7,335 nt of DNA from Stomatobaculum sp. (GTDB lineage: Bacteria > Bacillota_A > Clostridia > Lachnospirales > Lachnospiraceae): contig JAFSYO010000130.1 of the NCBI GenBank assembly GCA_017449925.1, forward strand, positions 1-7,335. The letters are read 5' to 3'. Below the pieces are notes generated by a model. The model did not search any database. It was not told the DNA's origin and worked only from the letters and a program-made list of their open reading frames with translations. The translations under genes and the position numbers were made by a program. Of the stretch, positions 5,161 through 7,335 are shown piece by piece (position 1 is the stretch's first letter; the number at the start of each line of letters is the position of its first letter).

Positions 5161-5595
5161 TTAAGCCTGGATTTCAAGAACTTCGGGTTTCTGTGCCTGA
5201 TGGTTGTGCTCCGGTCCTGCGTAGACGTGGAGCTTCTTGTACATCTGAGCGCCCAGCGGTCCCTTCGGGAGCATTCCCTTGACCGCATTCTCGATCACCT
5301 TCTCCGGCTTGTTCTGCTTAAGTTCGCGGAGCGTGGTCTCTCTCATGCCGCCGACATACAGAGAGTGATGTCTGTAGATCTTCTGGTCCAGCTTCTTGCC
5401 GGTGACTTTGATCTTGTCAGCGTTGACAACAATAACATAATCGCCGCAGTCAATGTGCGGTGTAAAGATCGGCTTGTTCTTGCCTCTTAAGACGGAAGCG
5501 ACCTGGGACGCGAGACGTCCGAGGGTGGCTCCCTCCGCATCGACCACATACCATTTTCTCTCAACGGTATCCGGATTCGCCATAAAACTCTTCAT
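5161..5595 (-). CDS. rplM: 50S ribosomal protein L13 (uL13)
   Basis: This encodes 144 residues, the normal length. L13 is an early-assembly protein of the large subunit that binds 23S rRNA. Diagnostic parts are [20 protein letters not shown] (14-33), [32 protein letters not shown] and [13 protein letters not shown]. The start ATG has AGGAGG seven bases upstream. The gene is first in the rplM-rpsI transcript, driven by the consensus promoter at 5721-5749 with a leader of about 119 nt. In several Firmicutes an L13 leader RNA regulates this operon; whether this leader belongs to that family I cannot tell. Confidence 0.98.
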   Translation of the reverse strand: MKSFMANPDTVERKWYVVDAEGATLGRLASQVASVLRGKNKPIFTPHIDCGDYVIVVNADKIKVTGKKLDQKIYRHHSLYVGGMRETTLRELKQNKPEKVIENAVKGMLPKGPLGAQMYKKLHVYAGPEHNHQAQKPEVLEIQA

Positions 5596-5714
5596 GTTTT
5601 ATCCTCCTGAGTCAGGCACGGGAGCAAAGACCGCGCCGTACAAACTATTATCCTGTGAGGCTCGTGGAATGCTCTCTCCGGGGCTTTGGTGAGGGCAGAC
5701 CTGTGGCGTCACAG
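5596..5714 (-). promoter_or_regulatory. 5' leader of rplM, possible L13-leader-type regulatory RNA
   Basis: About 119 nt separate the inferred transcription start from rplM. The transcript would begin with a small hairpin CTGTG-ACGC-CACAG (5701-5714). It carries a second stem nearer the gene (GTACGG at 5636-5641 with CCGTGC at 5616-5621). The first CTGTGA could alternatively pair with TCACAG at 5653-5658, so two exclusive folds are possible. A ribosomal-protein leader is plausible by position only. Confidence 0.4.
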
Positions 5715-5720
5715 CTAAAG

Positions 5721-5749
5721 ATTATAGCGAAATCCACCCTTCATGTCAA
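5721..5749 (-). promoter_or_regulatory. Consensus sigma-A promoter of rplM-rpsI
   Basis: On the minus strand TTGACA (5744-5749) and TATAAT (5721-5726) are both perfect and separated by exactly 17 bases. The start of transcription should be near 5714. The -35 box lies only ten bases past the stop codon of the upstream flavin reductase gene. Confidence 0.93.
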
Positions 5750-5759
5750 CAGGTAAAAA

Positions 5760-6332
5760 TCACTTTTTCATCAAGCCTGCGCCTGCATTCCAGGCCTTTC
5801 CGACCTTCTCGCCTGCAACGTAGTAGCCGTGCTGGAACTGGTCGAAGATCAGGGCGTTCAGCTTCGCGGGATCCACCTTGCCGTTCTCCTCGATCACCTT
5901 CTCATCAGCCGCGGTGTTGACGATCTTTCCGACGACACAGTAGAAGCTCTCGTTCTCCGCAATCTCTGCCAGCTCGCACTCCATGACCACCGGGAACTCT
6001 TCGATCACCGGCGCGTTCACGAAGGTGCTCTTCACTGCGTGATATCCGGTGCGTTCAAACTTGTCCGTCATCTTGTTGCCGGTGGCGATGCCGAAGAAAT
6101 CAGCCACGTCCATGTGGTCCTTGTCCGCGATGCTGACGGTGAAGGCCTTCGTCTTCAGGATGTTCTGGGTGGTCTTATGCTCCTCGTCGATAAAGAGTGC
6201 AATGCGGTCCATGTTGCAGATCATGCCCCAGGCCGCGTTCATCACATTGACCTTTCCGGTCTCATCATACGCTGCTACCATCAGGACCGGCATGGGATAC
6301 ACTGCGGGGACGACACCAAGATTCTTCTTCAT
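5760..6332 (-). CDS. Flavin reductase family protein (FMN-binding split barrel)
   Basis: This encodes 190 residues. The family binds FMN in a split-barrel fold, and many members reduce flavin with NAD(P)H or act as flavoredoxins; the substrate here is unknown. Visible features are the N-terminal strand and loop PVLMVAAYDETGKVNVMNAAW (15-35, FMN-binding in relatives), the TTQNILKTKAFTVSIAD segment (54-70), and the ADFFGIATGNKMTDKFERTG block (77-96), typical of this family. ATG 6332 has AGGAG seven bases upstream. It follows the LysR gene by 35 bases on the same strand, so the regulator and enzyme are probably co-transcribed. No terminator is seen before the rplM promoter, so some read-through into rplM is likely. 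It is a soluble cytoplasmic protein. Confidence 0.9.
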   Translation of the reverse strand: MKKNLGVVPAVYPMPVLMVAAYDETGKVNVMNAAWGMICNMDRIALFIDEEHKTTQNILKTKAFTVSIADKDHMDVADFFGIATGNKMTDKFERTGYHAVKSTFVNAPVIEEFPVVMECELAEIAENESFYCVVGKIVNTAADEKVIEENGKVDPAKLNALIFDQFQHGYYVAGEKVGKAWNAGAGLMKK

Positions 6333-6345
6333 AGTAGTTCTCCTT

Positions 6346-6369
6346 TTCTGTCTGTTGTTCTGTCTGTTT
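6346..6369. repeat. 12-bp tandem repeat between lysR and the flavin reductase
   Basis: TTCTGTCTGTTG is followed by TTCTGTCTGTTT (11 of 12 identical), overlapping the last two bases of the regulator's stop codon region and lying just before the flavin reductase ribosome site. It is probably a slippage product; no function is evident. Confidence 0.5.
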
Positions 6370-7327
6370 ATATGATCCCTCTTTTAAGAAGAAGGTATTT
6401 CACAAAATCCTCCCCCAGTGCGCTGAGCCCCGGGGTCTTTCTCCAGGAGATCAGGATGTCCCGCTCCGAGAGCGGATCATCGATCCAGTAGTAGCAGAGG
6501 CGCTCCGTGGGTTCCGTGTACCGGAGGATGGTGTCCCGGAAGAAGGCGGCGCCGTTCTGGCTGTTCCGGGCAATGTTGTAGGCGGTCAGCATCTGGTCCA
6601 GCCGGAGTCCCGCCTTCACTTCAAATCCTGCCCGGTGGCACATCGCCTCCGCTCTTCTGCAGATATCGTTCTTCTTTTTTAAAAGCAGAAAGGGTTCGTC
6701 CTTCAGAAGTCCGAGATCCACTGCCGGCACATCCCCCTTCAGAAAGTCCCGGTCGATGATCGACTCTCTGCTGAGGCGGCAGTCCTTCAGCTTTTCGTTC
6801 ACAGGAAAGGAAGCAGGTACCGCCAGAAGGATGTATTCCTTCCCGAGGACCGTCGACTCGAAGGCCTCTTCATCCATCTTTTCCACGTCCAGCAGAAGAT
6901 CGATCTCTCCTCTCCTGAGCCGGCTGTCCGCCTGGTCCACATTGGTCTCCACCATGTCGATCTCGCACTCCGGATTCACTCCATGGTAGCCGCGCAGGAT
7001 CCCCGGAAGCACATACGTGCAGAAGAAAGAGGAGCTGCCGATGGTCAGGGTTCCGCTGCGCTTCCCCGCCTGCGCCGAAAAGTATTGATCGATCTCGGAC
7101 TCCAGCCGGTCTATGATCTCCGCCTTTTCGAGATAGAATCTTCCGGCCTTCGTAAGCGTGACCGGGGTGACGGCCCGGTCAAAGAGCGGGACGCCGTGGA
7201 GTTCTCTCTCCAGCTTCTTCACTGCCGCGCTGAGGGCCGGCTGGGAGATATAGAGCTTCTGCGCCGCCCTGGAAAAACTCCCCTCCTCCGCGATGGTTCG
7301 TACATATTCGTAATATCTGTTCTTCAT
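6368..7327 (-). CDS. LysR-type transcriptional regulator
   Basis: This encodes 319 residues, near the usual LysR length. The N-terminal winged helix-turn-helix is clear (about 1-60): IAEEGSFSRAAQKLYISQPA, then LSAAVKKLERELHGVPLFDR and TLTKAGRFYLE. A linker helix (about 61-88) follows, then a periplasmic-binding-like effector domain from about 92 (GTLTIGSSSF) to the end. The effector ligand cannot be read from the sequence. The start ATG (7327) gives a canonical N-terminus, but only eight bases of upstream sequence are available, so neither a ribosome site nor a promoter can be judged. LysR regulators often control a divergent neighbour; here the nearest downstream gene, the flavin reductase, is on the same strand 35 bases away, so it is probably co-transcribed. 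Any divergent target would be beyond the right edge. Confidence 0.93.
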   Translation of the reverse strand: MKNRYYEYVRTIAEEGSFSRAAQKLYISQPALSAAVKKLERELHGVPLFDRAVTPVTLTKAGRFYLEKAEIIDRLESEIDQYFSAQAGKRSGTLTIGSSSFFCTYVLPGILRGYHGVNPECEIDMVETNVDQADSRLRRGEIDLLLDVEKMDEEAFESTVLGKEYILLAVPASFPVNEKLKDCRLSRESIIDRDFLKGDVPAVDLGLLKDEPFLLLKKKNDICRRAEAMCHRAGFEVKAGLRLDQMLTAYNIARNSQNGAAFFRDTILRYTEPTERLCYYWIDDPLSERDILISWRKTPGLSALGEDFVKYLLLKRGII

Positions 7328-7335
7328 GGCACCGC

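Noticed and set aside
1..7335. CRISPR array, tRNA or rRNA genes, insertion sequences
   Set aside because: I saw no regularly spaced 25-40 bp repeats, no tRNA cloverleaf, no rRNA segment and no transposase. The only regular repeats are the short iterons and the 10-bp array.

Overview
The window (about 54% G+C by eye) looks like a low-to-mid GC Firmicute, most likely a Lachnospiraceae-type Clostridia. The S9 and L13 proteins, the strong AGGAGG ribosome binding sites, the consensus sigma-A promoter and the RepA_N/DUF6017 initiator all fit. Every gene I can support is on the minus strand, so transcription runs from the right end (7335) to the left end (1). The taxonomic call is inference from protein style, not from a search.

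Right half, chromosomal backbone: a LysR-type regulator (6368-7327) is followed 35 bases later by a flavin reductase/FMN split-barrel protein (5760-6332). Next comes the conserved rplM-rpsI pair (L13 at 5161-5595, S9 at 4748-5140). This pair has its own perfect TTGACA-17-TATAAT promoter and a leader of about 119 nt, and it ends in a strong rho-independent terminator (4691-4728).

Left half, mobile-element backbone: past that terminator lies about 390 bases without a convincing gene. It holds four helically phased 10-bp repeats, two dyads, a 13-bp tandem repeat and a terminator-like hairpin. Then a tight operon begins: two small cysteine-rich proteins (4057-4299 and 3804-4064), a RepA_N-family replication initiator (2906-3811), a ParB-family partition protein (2018-2899), an acidic CPYG-containing protein of unknown function (1235-1921), and a DUF5688 + DUF3846 protein (1-1216, cut by the window edge). 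This is the replication/maintenance module of a plasmid-like integrative element (probably an ICE or a relative). It lies immediately downstream of rpsI, so the 3' end of rpsI or its flank is the likely integration locus. No integrase, relaxase or second att site is in the window.

The most interesting signals are cis elements hidden inside genes and in the leader. An array of 23-bp iterons, three full units plus a partial fourth, lies inside repA (candidate oriV). A perfect 19-bp palindrome lies inside parB (candidate parS). A possible attenuator sits ahead of the replication operon, and there is a second hairpin terminator between parB and the accessory genes. Together these suggest a compact cassette in which RepA and ParB would bind their own genes, with expression stepped down toward the accessory genes.
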